Of a stretch of DNA of 34,752 nucleotides, positions 18,718 to 29,314 are shown piece after piece (position 1 is the first letter of the stretch; each line of letters starts with the position of its first letter). The DNA is from Nemertoderma westbladi. Taxonomy: Eukaryota > Xenacoelomorpha > Nemertodermatida > Nemertodermatidae. The stretch lies in NCBI GenBank assembly GCA_032718475.1, contig JAUCBJ010007834.1:1-34752 (forward strand), read 5' to 3'. The notes beneath the pieces were generated by a model that was not told where the DNA came from, did not search any database, and saw only the letters and a program-made list of their open reading frames with translations. Position numbers and translations under genes: made by a program.

Positions 18718-19731
18718 CACAGCATTACCGGTAGCAATTTCCGCGGACATAAAAAGTCAAAATCAGCGGACATAATGAGTAAATTCAACGGACAAAAAAA
18801 ATTATTGTGGATCTAAAGCACTGTATCCTAGTGGACCAGCGAATCCTTTGACAATCAGCGAATAACTACTACCCACAGCTGTCCCACTCCTCACCCCCAT
18901 CTCTCTCTCACAAACTCAGTTGTCCTACCAAACTACTGTGTTCTATACTATCTCCCTATAGAACCTGTTGTATTACATTTAACCAATATTAGTTAACTTC
19001 TCTACCTTCATGAAGAGCCTATGAATTTCGATGGTTACACCAAATAATTCCACTCTGCTACTAATGACTCACCAGCAGATAGCTTTTACAGCGCCCTTCA
19101 TTGATTGGCTAAAGCTATCATTTGGATACATGTTATGCCTGCACTGCCTATAAGCAAACCAACAACAATATTCTTTACATTATTACTGTTCTGTGTTTGG
19201 GTATTGTGTTATTTTATATATATAGCTAATGGTCTGAATGTAGATCAATCGCACTTTTCTTCATATTTGTTTTTAGGCCTAAGGCAGTAAGGCAGGTAGC
19301 AAATGTAGCATACTGTAACCCTATATTTATATTAATTAATTGCTTTGATTTTAGGTGTAAGCGTAAGTACTTTGTAAACATAGGCCTGTCTACCTGTAGC
19401 TTCTATGCTATATCAGTTCAGTACATGATAGGCCAATACTTAGGCTGTTAGGCCACCAGTATTGGTTCTGTGGTTTGGAAGCAGTGGAATTGTGCACTGG
19501 AAGGCACCCAACCACCCAGGTAGTGGTATGGTGGTACTTTAAATTAATCTAATAAATCAACAACTAATGCCCGGTTTCCATGATTTAACATAGCTACAGT
19601 ACTATAGCTATAGTACTATATACTAATACAAATATATATTATAGCTAAATTGCAAGTAACGCTAGCTGTAGTAATACTACAGCAGCAATAGTACTATACT
19701 AATTAATACTACAATAGTACTGTAATACTAG
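18718..19731. other. spacer, no gene seen
   Basis: A 61-codon ORF at 19105-19290 is hydrophobic and AT-rich and is probably chance. TAGGCCT words occur near 19274, 19381 and 19430. The last 150 bp are rich in TAGTACTA/CTATAGTA palindromic words, forming the insertion site of RTE copy C. Confidence 0.4.
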
Positions 19732-19751
19732 ATAAGCTTTCTCTTAGCGCA

Positions 19752-20918
19752 GTGGGTGTTCAAGAGCACCGAATGCAGACTGGACAGACTGATGAGGTTC
19801 TGATTAAGGACATGGGGGGCGGTTGGCGACTCGCCCTCGCGTCTGCAGATGATAGTGGCAATGGTGGAATTGGTCTATTGTTGAATCCAACTGCACATGC
19901 AGCATTGGACAAAATAGACCAAATCTCTAACCGCATCATCCGTTGCCACTTCTCATGTTCTGGAAGACTGGCTAAGAAGTTTCCTAAGGTGGTTCTGATT
20001 GTGTGCTACTCTCCAACTAGTGTTGCCCCTGTAGAGGAGGTGGAAAATTTCTACCACAATCTACAAGCAGCTACTGATGGAGTGGATCAGCATGCATTCT
20101 TAACATTCCTGGGAGACTTTAATGCAAGTCTGCATCAATCACCTACATCGCCCTGGGTCTATAGCAATAGTGTTAACCGAAATTCTGTCCATCTTCAGGA
20201 TTTTATCTCTGGAAATGGATTGTTTTCGGCTGGAACCCAGTTCAAGAAGCGAACTGGAAAGCTATGGACTCATAGTGGACCCAGTGGTCACAAGTCCCAG
20301 ATAGACCATATTCTGTTTCGTAGGAAATACAGGAGCTCTATACAAGACTGTAATGCATTTACACTTCGACCCTTCTCCAGTGATCACCGCCTTATTGTGG
20401 CCAAGGTAAGACTTAGTCTGCGTGCTAGCAGAACAACAAAATCTGCCTTGCCGCGGCATGACTGGTCCTCTCTGTTGCAACAGCCAAGTGTGAGATCCAG
20501 CTTCACACTACAGCCGAGCAACAGGTATGAGGCTCTTGCCTCTGAGGCTGCAGATCACTGTGAGGGCTATACTGCCTTTACAGAAGCAGTTAAGTTAGCA
20601 GCTGCAGAAACAGTTCCTGTATACCCTCGAAACAGGAAAAGGGCCCCCTGGACTGACAACAAAATTCAGAAGTGCCGAAATGACCTTCATAAGGCGCAGA
20701 AAGAGTCACGACTCAAACAGACTACAGCGGCCAAGAATGCAGTTAAGGCTGCATCTAGGTCCCTGAACAGGCAGTACTCTGCTAATCTACAGGAGATAAT
20801 AAACCAACAGGTTGATGCCATCAATGATGCTGATGACAGCAGGCAATCATCCCAGGCATGGAAATCGATCAATCTGCTTACTGGGCGGAAAAGCCAACCA
20901 ACCACCAAGGAAGGTTAA
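19752..20918 (+). pseudogene. RTE endonuclease domain and linker (frame broken at 20907-20914)
   Basis: This is the N-terminal half of the RTE polyprotein. It shows the APE-type endonuclease blocks GVQEHRMQTG (metal-binding Glu), GNGGIGLLLN, VLIVCYSPT, FLGDFNASLH (catalytic Asp-Asn), SQIDHILFRRK and SSDHRLIVAK (catalytic Asp-His). It then continues into a basic linker (NRKRAPWTDNKIQKCR, NDLHKAQKESRLKQT). The first catalytic Asn-containing strand, normally before QEHR, is absent because of 5' truncation. The frame stops at 20916 because AAGG is doubled at 20907-20914; copy B has a single AAGG there, which would read on into RT. GTG at 19752 is not a proven start. Confidence 0.88.
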
Positions 20919-22602
20919 GGCTGAATCACCAGCCGATCGCCTCAATGGTTGGAAAGCCCACTTTGAAAAGCTCCTCAATAATGACAGGGTATTGCCTGAT
21001 AACTTTATAGAAGTAAAAGTGTCTGAGTCTGTACTCCCAGATATTCCCATTGGCGATATCTCCTTTGCAGAAGTGAAGGCTGCTGCAAAGAGCATTAAGA
21101 CCAATCGTGCCAGTGGAGTAGATGGTGTTCCCCCTGAGCTCTTTAAAATACCTGAGTGTTTAAAGCTCATCTATCCCATCATAGTAGACATGTACCGAAC
21201 AACAAGAGTCCCACAAGAAATGAAAACAAATAAGTTGGTGCCAGTTCCCAAGAAGGGCAACCTAACACTCTATGGTTCTTTTCGGGGAATCTCATTGATC
21301 TCGATTGCTGCAAAGCTATACAATATGATTCTATTAAATCGCATCAGGGATCCCATTGAGAGACTGCTCCGTGGAAATCAGAATGGGTTCCGTAAAGGTC
21401 GTGGGACCATGGAGCCCATTTTGGCACTTAGAAGGATAATTGAAGAGTTATCAAAAAAGAAAGACAGGCATCTGGCTGTTATCTTTGTTGACTTCTTCAA
21501 GGCCTTTGATTCAGTCTCTCGCTCACGTATGTTCAGCATACTTTCATTATATGGGATTCCTGATGAAATTATTGCAGCAATCAGATCAGTATATGATGGT
21601 TCGACAACATTTGTGTCTACTGTTGACGGTGACACAGAACCATTTGAAGTGTTATGGGGCGTCCTCCAAGGAGACACACTTGCACCATTCTTGTTCATTA
21701 TTGTGGTTGACTATGTTCTACGCATGTCCTTAGATCATTATAATGATGATGGGGTGATGATAACTCCACCTACTGGCTCCAGAAGTCGAGGAAATCCTGC
21801 CAAGTACCTAACTGATCTAGACTTTGCTGATGACTTAGGAGTACTCTCAGAATCATTAGAGGGAGCCCAACGGCTCCTCAGCTCATTAGAACATGCTGCT
21901 TCTAGTGTTGGTCTTTTTATTAACTCCAGAAAGACCAAAATTCTGACAGTTAACTTAGAAAGTCCTCAGCAAGTCTGTGATCGGATGAGCATAAGCTCAA
22001 AGGATGGTATGCTTGAGCATGTGGACGACTTCTGTTACCTGGGATCATGGATCCGGAAGTCAGGTGAGGACCTTCGAATAAGTAAGGGAAAGGCATGGGC
22101 AGCATTGAATAGGCTTTCCAGGATTTGGAAGTCACCGAGAATTAATCGGAAACTTAAGGTCCGATTATTTAGAGCAGCAGTAGTTCCAGTACTCCTCTAC
22201 GGGAGTCCATGCTGGGCTCTAACTGCTGAGGACACCAAATCTCTGGATGGCACATTCACAAGAATGCTACGCCGGGTTCATTGTGTCAAGTATAATGCAC
22301 ACATCTCCAACCAGACACTATATAACATTGGAGGTGTCTCATTGGTTCCCCCAAGCTTGACACTAGAACAAAATCGCCTCCGCTTTGCAGGACATTGCTT
22401 TCGCCGTGAGGACCAGCCAGTGCATAATCTTGTACTTTGGCAGCCTCATGGAGTGAATAAGCATGGTGGACAGCCCATGACTTTCTTGAGACGCATCTTA
22501 AAGGACACTGGCCTTAAAGATGCGGATTATCTAGCAAATGTCATGGGTGATAGGGAGTTGTGGCGGTGCAATTTTGTTGACAAGCCGGCACAGCATTCTT
22601 AA
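20915..22602 (+). CDS. RTE reverse transcriptase, complete domain
   Basis: Past the 4-bp duplication the frame is open for about 560 codons to the TAA at 22600. It starts with the linker VKAESPADRLNGWKAHFEKL, then GDISFAEVKAAAKSI, NRASGVDGVPPELFK (RT motif 0), NKLVPVPKKG, SFRGISLIS, GFRKGRGTMEP, IFVDFFKAFDS, GVLQGDTLAPFLF and DLDFADDLG (FADD), the thumb, and the RTE C-terminal block RFAGHCFRRED and GDRELWRCNF. All catalytic Asp residues are present. It is about 98% the same as copy A by eye in their shared 460 residues. An upstream ATG at 20812 in this frame would add residues that belong to the other frame, so it is not a natural start. Confidence 0.9.
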
Positions 22603-22640
22603 AAATGCAGCTGCAATGCAGCATGCCGATCCTAGTAGTA

Positions 22641-23424
22641 GTAATACTAGCAGTTGGCCGCGGCTCACAGCTACCTCCTGCTGTATTTCAGATACTCTCA
22701 TCCCGGTTTCACAACACTACTACCGCTAAATGTGGAATGCCACAGTACTGGTTCTGCTGCTGCAAAACCTACAAAATCTATATATATATAATTATATCAA
22801 TTTATCAAGAGATTGAATAATATTTTTATAATCTGAGGCGAATCGGAGCAGCACTTAAGGCTGCTTAGCGATAGTCCAGGCAATATTAAAAAAAAATGGA
22901 AAGAAAAACCAATACGAAAAAAAGGCAATTAAAAACTGGTATTGAAGAAAATGATTTGGTAGTTAGAAACAGTAAAAAAAGGCAAGTAAATCATGGTAAT
23001 TAAAAAGGAAAGTCAAAACTTTTATAGGTAATAAAGAAAAAATGAATAGTAAAAACCAGGTAAAAAAAGGCATTTAAAAACTGGTGATAAAATAAGAATA
23101 TAAACACGATACCTCCTTGGTTTGGCCGCTGGTTCCTTTGCTACTTTGACCTTTCTATCTAAAGCATGTACCGGTACTTCACACATTCATTTAAGTCTCT
23201 TTGGGTTGTGAACCCGGTAGTTACTGGTATGATTCACAACTCATATCTTGTAGTTCAATTTTAATTTTAATAGCGCTCATAGTACTTTCACACCTCACAT
23301 CTGTACTGATGTTACCCTTATTCCACTGCCACTTTTTTAGTGTCATTCTTACACGTAGGCCTTCATTCACTTAATTACTTAAATTTACTGTGCAAATATT
23401 CAATTATAATTAATAATGAAATAT
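22641..23424. other. A-rich spacer, no gene seen
   Basis: At 22890-23100 the plus strand is A/G-rich, with a recurring AAAAAAGGCAATTAAAAACTGG-like word near 22918 and 23067. A GCACTTAAGGCTGCTTAGCG word at 22850-22870 resembles AGCACTAAGCAGCCT (inverted) at 16379-16393. Nothing codes for protein here. Confidence 0.45.
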
Positions 23425-23524
23425 ATGTGTGAGTAAGCCTACCTACTGCTAAAAGATACCCACTTGCTCCACCAAAGCCTTGTTAAATAAATGTGCAAGT
23501 AAGCCTACCTACCGCTAAAAGATC
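23425..23524 (+). repeat. 67-bp repeat, second locus (about 1.5 units)
   Basis: TGTGAGTAAGCCTACCTACT, then CTAAAAGATACCCACTTGCT, CACCAAAGCC and TTAAATAAATGTG match the array at 1418-1815. It ends at CCGCTAAAAGAT and passes straight into the 48-bp minisatellite. Confidence 0.88.
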
Positions 23525-23820
23525 TAGGAGATGGCACTGGATCTGGTAATATAAGTGCAGCGGGTGCCATGATTGGAGATGGCACTGGGTCTGGTGATAT
23601 AAGTGCACCAGGTACCATGATTGGAGATGGCACTGGGTCTTGTGATATAAGTGCATCGGGTGCCACGATTGGAGATGGCACTGGGTCTGGTGATATAAGT
23701 GCAGTGGGTGCAACGATTGGAGAAGGCAGGTGTGGTGATATAAGTGGTGTGGTGATAAAATTTTATTTTGCAGTACTTTTGTTTTCTTTTATAATGATGT
23801 ATAAAAAAAGAAAGATTTAA
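23525..23820 (+). repeat. 48-bp in-frame minisatellite with downstream hydrophobic ORF tail
   Basis: GGAG anchors at 23527, 23575, 23623, 23671 and 23719 show an exact 48-bp period with no indel: four full units and a partial fifth. In the frame 23569-23820 (83 codons) each unit encodes IGDGTGSGDISA plus four variable residues. The last partial unit runs into VIKFYFAVLLFSFIMMYKKR, a plausible single membrane helix with a basic end. The frame is closed by stops in the adjacent 67-bp repeat and has no clear upstream exon. Because 48 is divisible by 3, all frames can stay open, so coding is not proven. Confidence 0.75.
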
Positions 23821-24480
23821 TGGTGGTACAGAATTTGGTTGCAATGTATGAGAATTAATTATCGCTCGCGGCTGTTGTAGTGTTTACACTACGTAAATAA
23901 ATATAAATTTAGTATTTAGATTTACCCTTTAAATTTTTAAAAACTAACCAAATTTAACGCTGGTCCATCACCCTTAATTGTAGTATGTAGCGTAGATTAA
24001 GTTGATAAATATCTTGTTTATTTAAATTAATAATTTAAATGTTAAAAAAACGCAAAATTTGGAGTTTAAAGAATGGAAACATTCCAGATCTTATCTAAAA
24101 GGGATAATGGATGGAAAAGATTATTGAAAAAATCAATGTTTTTGTTATATTTCAAATTCTATCCGAAATATAGCCGATAATATCTGCACAAACTTAGTAA
24201 CTGATATGTAGAGTTTGTGTATTGTATAGCCTCAAACTTCTCTGCCCTCAGATCGTGGCATACTGTTAATGATGGTAGTTTGTATAATTCTCGTGTCGGC
24301 GTTTCTTTTTGGGCTCGTTATTCATACGTTTTTGATTGTCCAACTGATGAATTTTTATCTGAAAATTAAAAAGTTATTAATTTACATTAATAATAAATTT
24401 TTATTGTGTTATTTTTACAACAATTATTCTATTGTTAGAGTAATGTATATTTTATATAAAGACTTGCGACTATTAGTATA
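23821..24480. other. AT-rich spacer, no gene seen
   Basis: A 71-codon ORF at 24269-24484 is Ile/Leu/Tyr-rich and AT-driven and is most likely chance. Nothing else was recognised. Confidence 0.45.
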
Positions 24481-25135
24481 TTAGTTTACTTTAGTATGCA
24501 GACACAATTCACCATTTGAAAACTTTGGTTGCTCACTCTGTCTATTAAATGTAAAACGGAGGATCTGGTTAAGGAACAGAATCAAATCAAGTGGCTCACG
24601 ACATGATCTTGTTATAGAATTAATAATACTAGGTGAATCGGTATCCCTCCAACAATTATCCTCCGAAGGATTTCCACTAGTTACCTGATCATGGCTAGTG
24701 ATAGAAACTGTTCTAACTTCGTTTCGGTGCTGTGAAAGATATTTTTGTAATACTTCCTGTTCACCAGCCCGAGTTCCTACAACCTTTAAGACATCATCTG
24801 GGACATCATCCCAGCTATCAAGGAAGTTACAGCGTCTCTTTAATATTCCTATCAATTGATCAATCAAATTAGGAGATGGTTGATGTGCGCAAGATTGTTA
24901 TAACTAGTTGCAATTCTTCATCATTTGCACTACGAACAAAATGTCTGCAAACCAGAACAGTAAAGGTTGTAATAAAATGAGTACTAAGCCAAACTACTAG
25001 ACCTTGAACATGCTCTAGTTGGCAATGATCTCCACATCCTATGAATAATTTTCCACCAAATGGCCTTTGTGTGTTACATATTCTATGCAGTATGAGATCA
25101 ATGGCAGCTACCCCCATCGACGAAAGAACGATAAT
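24481..25135 (-). pseudogene. Pif1-like helicase fragment, frameshifted
   Basis: On the minus strand the first frame (25135-24869) reads IIVLSSMG, PFGGKLFIGCGDHCQLEHV and RHFVRSANDEELQL. These match the Pif1/RecD-like helicase blocks IIDE-x-SM (Walker B, decayed here to IIVL), the GGD-x-x-QL motif III (here GCGDHCQL) and the following R-x-F segment. A frameshift near 24868 leads to 24867-24481, with IGILKRRCNFLDSWDDVPD, RTVSITSHDQVTSG and ILRFTFNR, PKFSNGELCL, matching the region before motif V. The Walker A region and the C-terminal motifs V-VI (the SQG and ALSR blocks) are missing. It probably derives from a Helitron-like or other helicase-bearing element. It is inactive. Confidence 0.65.
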
Positions 25136-26504
25136 CTACACCCCCTACCGTTGCCAATGTAAAACATCGTCGTAAATGCTGACCATTCCATGGCAATTTA
25201 GATTTACCCTCCATTGTAGAGTTAGTTTTTCTGGCATCAATTGCTGATGATATTGCACCTTCCCCTTTGCTCACAGTTGGTGCTTCATTATAATCATCTT
25301 GAGTATGATTACATTTATCGTATCCCACAATAACTGTGTTACAAGATAAAGAAGATTGTTGATATTTATCATCTGTCTTACCTTTGCATTTATTCTTGTC
25401 ATCCTTCTTTTTATTGTTCTTATAACAGTCTTTTATACGATGTCCGGACTTTCCACAACCATGACACTTAATAGGTGAGCGACAATCATAAGCAAAATGA
25501 CCATATTTTCCACAATTATAACAATGGACATTTGGTTTCTTTACAATTTCTGTGTTAGTAGAAAAATTAGCATTATTATTTGAACTAGACTTTGATTTGT
25601 TATAATTACTCGATTTATAATCAATTGAAGATGTAGTCACTGAACATTTCGGCTCTACAGCATGTTCCATATCTAGTGCATTTGCTTGTTGGAATAACTC
25701 TTTCCAAGTTGAGTCAGGATGAAGTCGTCGCCAACCTCGCAGACGTCCACTAAGTCCAGAACGGATATTAACAGCAAAGAAATCCTGAAGTAATGGAGTT
25801 TCACCAACACCGTCTACTTCTTCCTTACGACGTCGAACACAAACCATGAATCGTTCAATAAATTCAGGTAAAGATTCATTAATACCCTGTTTACAGGAGG
25901 CAACTTCAGTAGCTGTACTCCTTCTACTGTCCCCAAGAATGCCTATTACAGCTTTCTTTAATGAATCATAACTCTCCTTATCCGACTCGTCTAAGGTTTC
26001 TTCTAGCATTGTATGAAGTCGACCAATTTTCACTAGTAAACGGTTCTTCTTCTCTTCTGCTCCGACCTGGGAATCAGTCATTACCCTGTCATAATACTCA
26101 TCAAACCATTCTTGGATTGACATCGTTTTTGGGTCGAAAGGAGGAATTTTTTCAGTTAATTTCGTGGAACGCCTACTCATATCTCTAGAACCTGTTGCCG
26201 AATACATAGGATCGTCACCCTCATAATCTCTTCCCAAACGTTCCTGGTTATTCAGAAGAGATCGGAACATCTCTTCTTCCCGACGATTCCTCTCTTCTGC
26301 TACAACGCGATCACTCTCTAAACGTGCGGCATCTTTATCGTAAAGTTTCTCCATCATTTGAGTAAACATTCTCGCCTGATTTTCCATCTGTTGTTGCATA
26401 ACAGTACTGAACATTTGTGCGATGTTGCTCAAGTCAGTTGCCAACCCTGTATCACCTCCTGCAGCACCCTTCGATGTCTGTTTCGACTTTTTCTCCTCAC
26501 TCAT
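25098..26504 (-). CDS. retrotransposon Gag with two CCHC zinc knuckles and the first residues of a protease
   Basis: A 468-residue uninterrupted ORF starts at an ATG. Residues 20-100 are a predicted coiled coil (MENQARMFTQMMEKL, then E/R-rich). Residues 115-285 resemble the retrotrans-gag capsid domain of Ty3/gypsy-type elements (IPPFDPKTMSIQEWFDEYY, then RRLHPDSTWKELF). A Ser/Asn/Lys-rich hinge precedes two zinc knuckles: CYNCGKYGHFAYDC (about 328-341) and CHGCGKSGHRIKDC (347-360), for RNA binding. The last residues (CFTLATVGGVDYRSFVDGGS) look like the start of an aspartic protease with Asp463-Gly-Gly in place of the usual D-S/T-G. The frame then ends at the helicase junction. No RT, integrase or LTR was found nearby. 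Gag would form the particle shell. Confidence 0.8.
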   Translation of the reverse strand: MSEEKKSKQTSKGAAGGDTGLATDLSNIAQMFSTVMQQQMENQARMFTQMMEKLYDKDAARLESDRVVAEERNRREEEMFRSLLNNQERLGRDYEGDDPMYSATGSRDMSRRSTKLTEKIPPFDPKTMSIQEWFDEYYDRVMTDSQVGAEEKKNRLLVKIGRLHTMLEETLDESDKESYDSLKKAVIGILGDSRRSTATEVASCKQGINESLPEFIERFMVCVRRRKEEVDGVGETPLLQDFFAVNIRSGLSGRLRGWRRLHPDSTWKELFQQANALDMEHAVEPKCSVTTSSIDYKSSNYNKSKSSSNNNANFSTNTEIVKKPNVHCYNCGKYGHFAYDCRSPIKCHGCGKSGHRIKDCYKNNKKKDDKNKCKGKTDDKYQQSSLSCNTVIVGYDKCNHTQDDYNEAPTVSKGEGAISSAIDARKTNSTMEGKSKLPWNGQHLRRCFTLATVGGVDYRSFVDGGSCH

Positions 26505-28280
26505 TGCTGCTTTTCTAATCTCCCCGTGATAAATATCTTTCGTTTCTTCGGCAGTTTGACGAGTAACACGCTCCAGTTCTGCTACTTACCGCATAACCCA
26601 CCTCTAGATGTTAAACATAAGCCTGTATACCCTTACCCTATAGATCGTAGTGAATGCAGCCGGTGGGACCTCCATGTAATAAGCTATCTCATCATGCTCT
26701 TATCTGCATCAACCCGATCATATAAATAACGTAGTCTGTTGCTTATACTTGGTTCATCATAATATAGGGACTGTATAATAAAATATAATAACAAAATATA
26801 ATCACATCAGAACATCTGTACATCACCATTTGACCACCATAATAATATCATCATATATATAGTTTAGTTATATTAGCAACAAATACTAACCACGTTCTAC
26901 AGGCCTATGTCTAACCTAAAACAAAGTAAAGGCTATACGCTACCGATACTGTTATATTCCTATTACAATAGACTGAGCGAAACATTGAGCAAATCAATAC
27001 AATCGTGGAAGAAAGGGGAAATAGATGATACACTAGAACGGCCTTTGGTAGAGGTACACTAGCACAATTACCGTTTAGTGTCTCAGACCAGGCATTTTAC
27101 TCGTATTCTCGCATGGTTTATCGAATAATCGAAAAGAGTAAAAAATATATAAAAATAGTGATTAAAAATGTCTTTTTTGTCAAATGCGCTAATAGTAATA
27201 ATCAACGTTCAACCCCTCTCCAGTATTTTTGATTTGCTTATTTGTTCTCTTGATGTACTTATTTTCTCTAATTTCGATCAGCCATCATAATTGGTAGGAA
27301 TTGGGTGCATAAATATTTATTGATTTATATTCTAGAGCTGGCCCGTTTATTGTTTATTTTTTGGTAAGTATTCTGCAAGTATTTGATGAACTTATTTACT
27401 GGTGTATAACCAGAGAGTGTAAAAAGGTACTTTATATATCGTTATTTATAATTGGTGTATTTGTTGTTTTTTGCTTTCATGTACTTTGAGTTTTGAGCCC
27501 TATGTGTTGTTGGACCTTGTAAGGCGTAGACGTTCGTTTTCTCCTGTAAGTAAATAGGTAAATAGGTAAATATATAACAATATAAATAAATAAATAACAA
27601 TAGGTAAATTCCCACTGCAATAATTCTAGATTGCTCAGGTTAGATAATAGACACTATCTCATATTTACTGTTAAACATCTTGCTCCAAGTCTGCCTACTG
27701 TAAATTACTGGTATCTGATTTGCTTGGCTTCATAGTATATTAAGTAAATGCTTAATTGTTTTGTAGACCTCATTTTATCCCCTATTTTATTCATATTTCC
27801 ATTTTGGAACTTATAAAGTTGTTTATTTCCTTGTGGGAGGAAATACTGCTTTATTTCCTGATGAATTACTTTTCATGCTTGGTTTTACAGAATTAAAGCG
27901 CAGAAGTTCGACTGGCCCATCAAAAATATTCAAAACATAGTCTTTGGATGAATCGTGGGGCACTTTCGTTTCGCTAATCAAGTATTCAATTGTTATTTAT
28001 CGACTTATCACACGCACAGATTTATTGGTTTCTCAATCAATGAGAATCATTTTCTGCGGTCTTAGCCCGACAACAGTTCGTTATAGGGTATTCGTGGTGA
28101 AATAAACTAAGAGTCCATTTAATATCCTGTCTCACTATCTTGGGGACGCATTCTACTAACCGTATCTATTGTCTTATTTGTGCTATTAACGTTTGTCTCC
28201 CTACCAGTTTCGACGTTCCCAAGCGATCAGAACAATAAGCTAGGATAGTGTTAGGTTTGTCTTGGGCTAGGTTAGCAAGC
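26505..28280. other. 1.8-kb AT-rich stretch, no gene seen
   Basis: This follows the gag start on its upstream side. The first ~100 bp may be gag leader. No LTR pair or primer-binding site was established. An AATAGGTAAATAGGTAAATA run lies near 27550-27600. No frame or RNA gene was recognised. Confidence 0.5.
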
Positions 28281-28289
28281 AAACAGTCG

Positions 28290-28378
28290 GCTGAAGCTGG
28301 AGGCGACCCGAAGGCGACCCAAAGGCTCCTCTTTCAATAGCACTCAACCAACTGAGCTACCCCAGTACCCACCATTAG
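28290..28378 (-). repeat. tRNA-like SINE head or tRNA relic
   Basis: On the minus strand GGGGTAGCTCAGTTGGTTGA (about 28358-28340) is a good tRNA D-arm with a Pol III A box (TAGCTCAGTTG). The anticodon arm is poor and no B box (GGTTCGANTCC) follows at the right distance; only GGGTCGCC words are seen. It is a relic or truncated SINE head, not a functional tRNA. Confidence 0.45.
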
Positions 28379-28497
28379 GTTAGGTTATGTTAAAAAACCA
28401 AAAATATATAATTGTCAAAATATAACAATTACCAGTATATAATATATATATATATATACCATTTTCATAATTAAAAAATTACACTCATAGTGATAAC

Positions 28498-28734
28498 TCA
28501 CTTCTTATTAACCTTCTTGCCAACACGAATGGCTAGATACTGCGACTGGTCTTCTGAGTCAGATAATTCAGTAGAATAATTCATTAAGTTCAGAATCCGT
28601 TGGTTAAAGTTATACTCCAGAGTTGTAATGGAGTGAGTACAATACAAATGCCCAAGACCCAAAGAATCAATTCCTGTACTAAACACATGTGTTAACTTTT
28701 GCTTATTGTTTTGGTTCCCCCAAACACGCCTATG
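28498..28734 (-). CDS. coding-like segment, unknown protein (78 residues, no proven start)
   Basis: The frame is open between stops from 28734 to the TGA at 28498. It reads RRVWGNQNNKQKLTHVFSTG, then LGLGHLYCTHSITTLEYNF, LSDSEDQSQYLAIRVGKKV and ends NKK. The composition is protein-like despite AT-rich surroundings, and the basic end looks like a natural C-terminus. There is no in-frame ATG at the beginning; GTG at 28686 is not meaningful in an animal. It could be a last exon or the end of a transposon protein. I do not recognise the family. Confidence 0.4.
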   Translation of the reverse strand, partial: HRRVWGNQNNKQKLTHVFSTGIDSLGLGHLYCTHSITTLEYNFNQRILNLMNYSTELSDSEDQSQYLAIRVGKKVNKK

Positions 28735-28919
28735 TCACCTGCTCCTTTACTAACCTGCTCCTTTAAATGGGACTTACCGCTCTTTGGGACCTAACGCAAC
28801 TTTACCTTTGTTTTGTACTCACCAAGTTGTAATGTGCCATATAACAACGCACATACAATATACTGCCGGCGTTAAGTAATGTTGACAGTTCGCAAGTCTT
28901 GATTCAAAGTCTATAAATA

Positions 28920-29127
28920 TAAAATTGCATTGTTATTCGCAGATGGCTACATCTTATTCCATTGCCATAAAGGGAGAATCGGGCGATTGAGAGAAGTTGG
29001 GATGCCTTGCTGTCCAACCGTTTCAATGATGTATCGTTCTCAACCGTCATACGGGATGGGGATGACATTTGTGACCGAGTACGTCTCAATGCCCAGATAG
29101 TACATATCCAAACCCTCGGCGACTAGC
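28920..29127 (+). pseudogene. coding-like fragment, unknown protein
   Basis: GTTATTCGCAG followed by ATGGCTACATCT resembles a splice acceptor and start. This frame gives MATSYSIAIKGESGD and then a stop at about 28988. Another frame, from about 28970 to the TAG at 29125, reads ERSWDALLSNRFNDVSFSTV, then IRDGDDICDRVRLNAQIVHI and QTLGD. Joined by a small indel they would form one ~65-residue piece. The sequence is less AT-rich than its flanks. It may derive from the same source as the ORF at 29975-30682, about 850 bp downstream on the same strand. Confidence 0.35.
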
Positions 29128-29314
29128 ACTGCAGTTAGTGTTAGGAAGCCAACCAATGCATCGCAATCGAAGTTTGGTAAAACCAATATTGGCTACACTA
29201 GTCTGCTGTTTGTAAGGTTTGTTTTATGTTTTATTAATAATGCAGATAGGAAAATTAATTTCTCTCAAGGGAAAATTCGTAACAGCATATAATAGCTGAT
29301 TACTCCAAAAATAA

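Larger units (their letters stand above)
19732..22640 (+). mobile_element. RTE-clade LINE copy C, nearly full length, 10-bp TSD
   Basis: GTAATACTAG occurs at 19722-19731 and again at 22641-22650, directly after the TAG-repeat tail, so it is the likely TSD. The element holds an APE-type endonuclease and a complete RT. The region from the stop codon (22602) to the tail is about 30 bp. The first ~40 residues of the endonuclease are missing or unrecognisable, so it is mildly 5'-truncated. A 4-bp duplication at 20907-20914 breaks the ORF. Confidence 0.93.

Noticed and set aside
19105-19290. 61-codon ORF with a hydrophobic stretch
   Set aside because: It is short, AT-driven and unsupported by any motif or neighbour.
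21378-21698. 106-codon minus-strand ORF, and its counterpart at 3621-3941 (+)
   Set aside because: Both are antisense shadows of the RTE reverse transcriptase and have the same sequence because the two LINE copies are near-identical.
24269-24484. 71-codon hydrophobic ORF
   Set aside because: The Ile/Leu/Tyr/Phe content follows from AT-rich sequence, and there is no further support.
25098-26504. A genuine host gene fusing zinc-knuckle protein and helicase
   Set aside because: The helicase is in another frame, itself frameshifted and lacking motifs at both ends. A transposon junction is simpler.
28290-28378. Functional tRNA gene
   Set aside because: Only the D arm and A box are good; the T arm and B box are missing.
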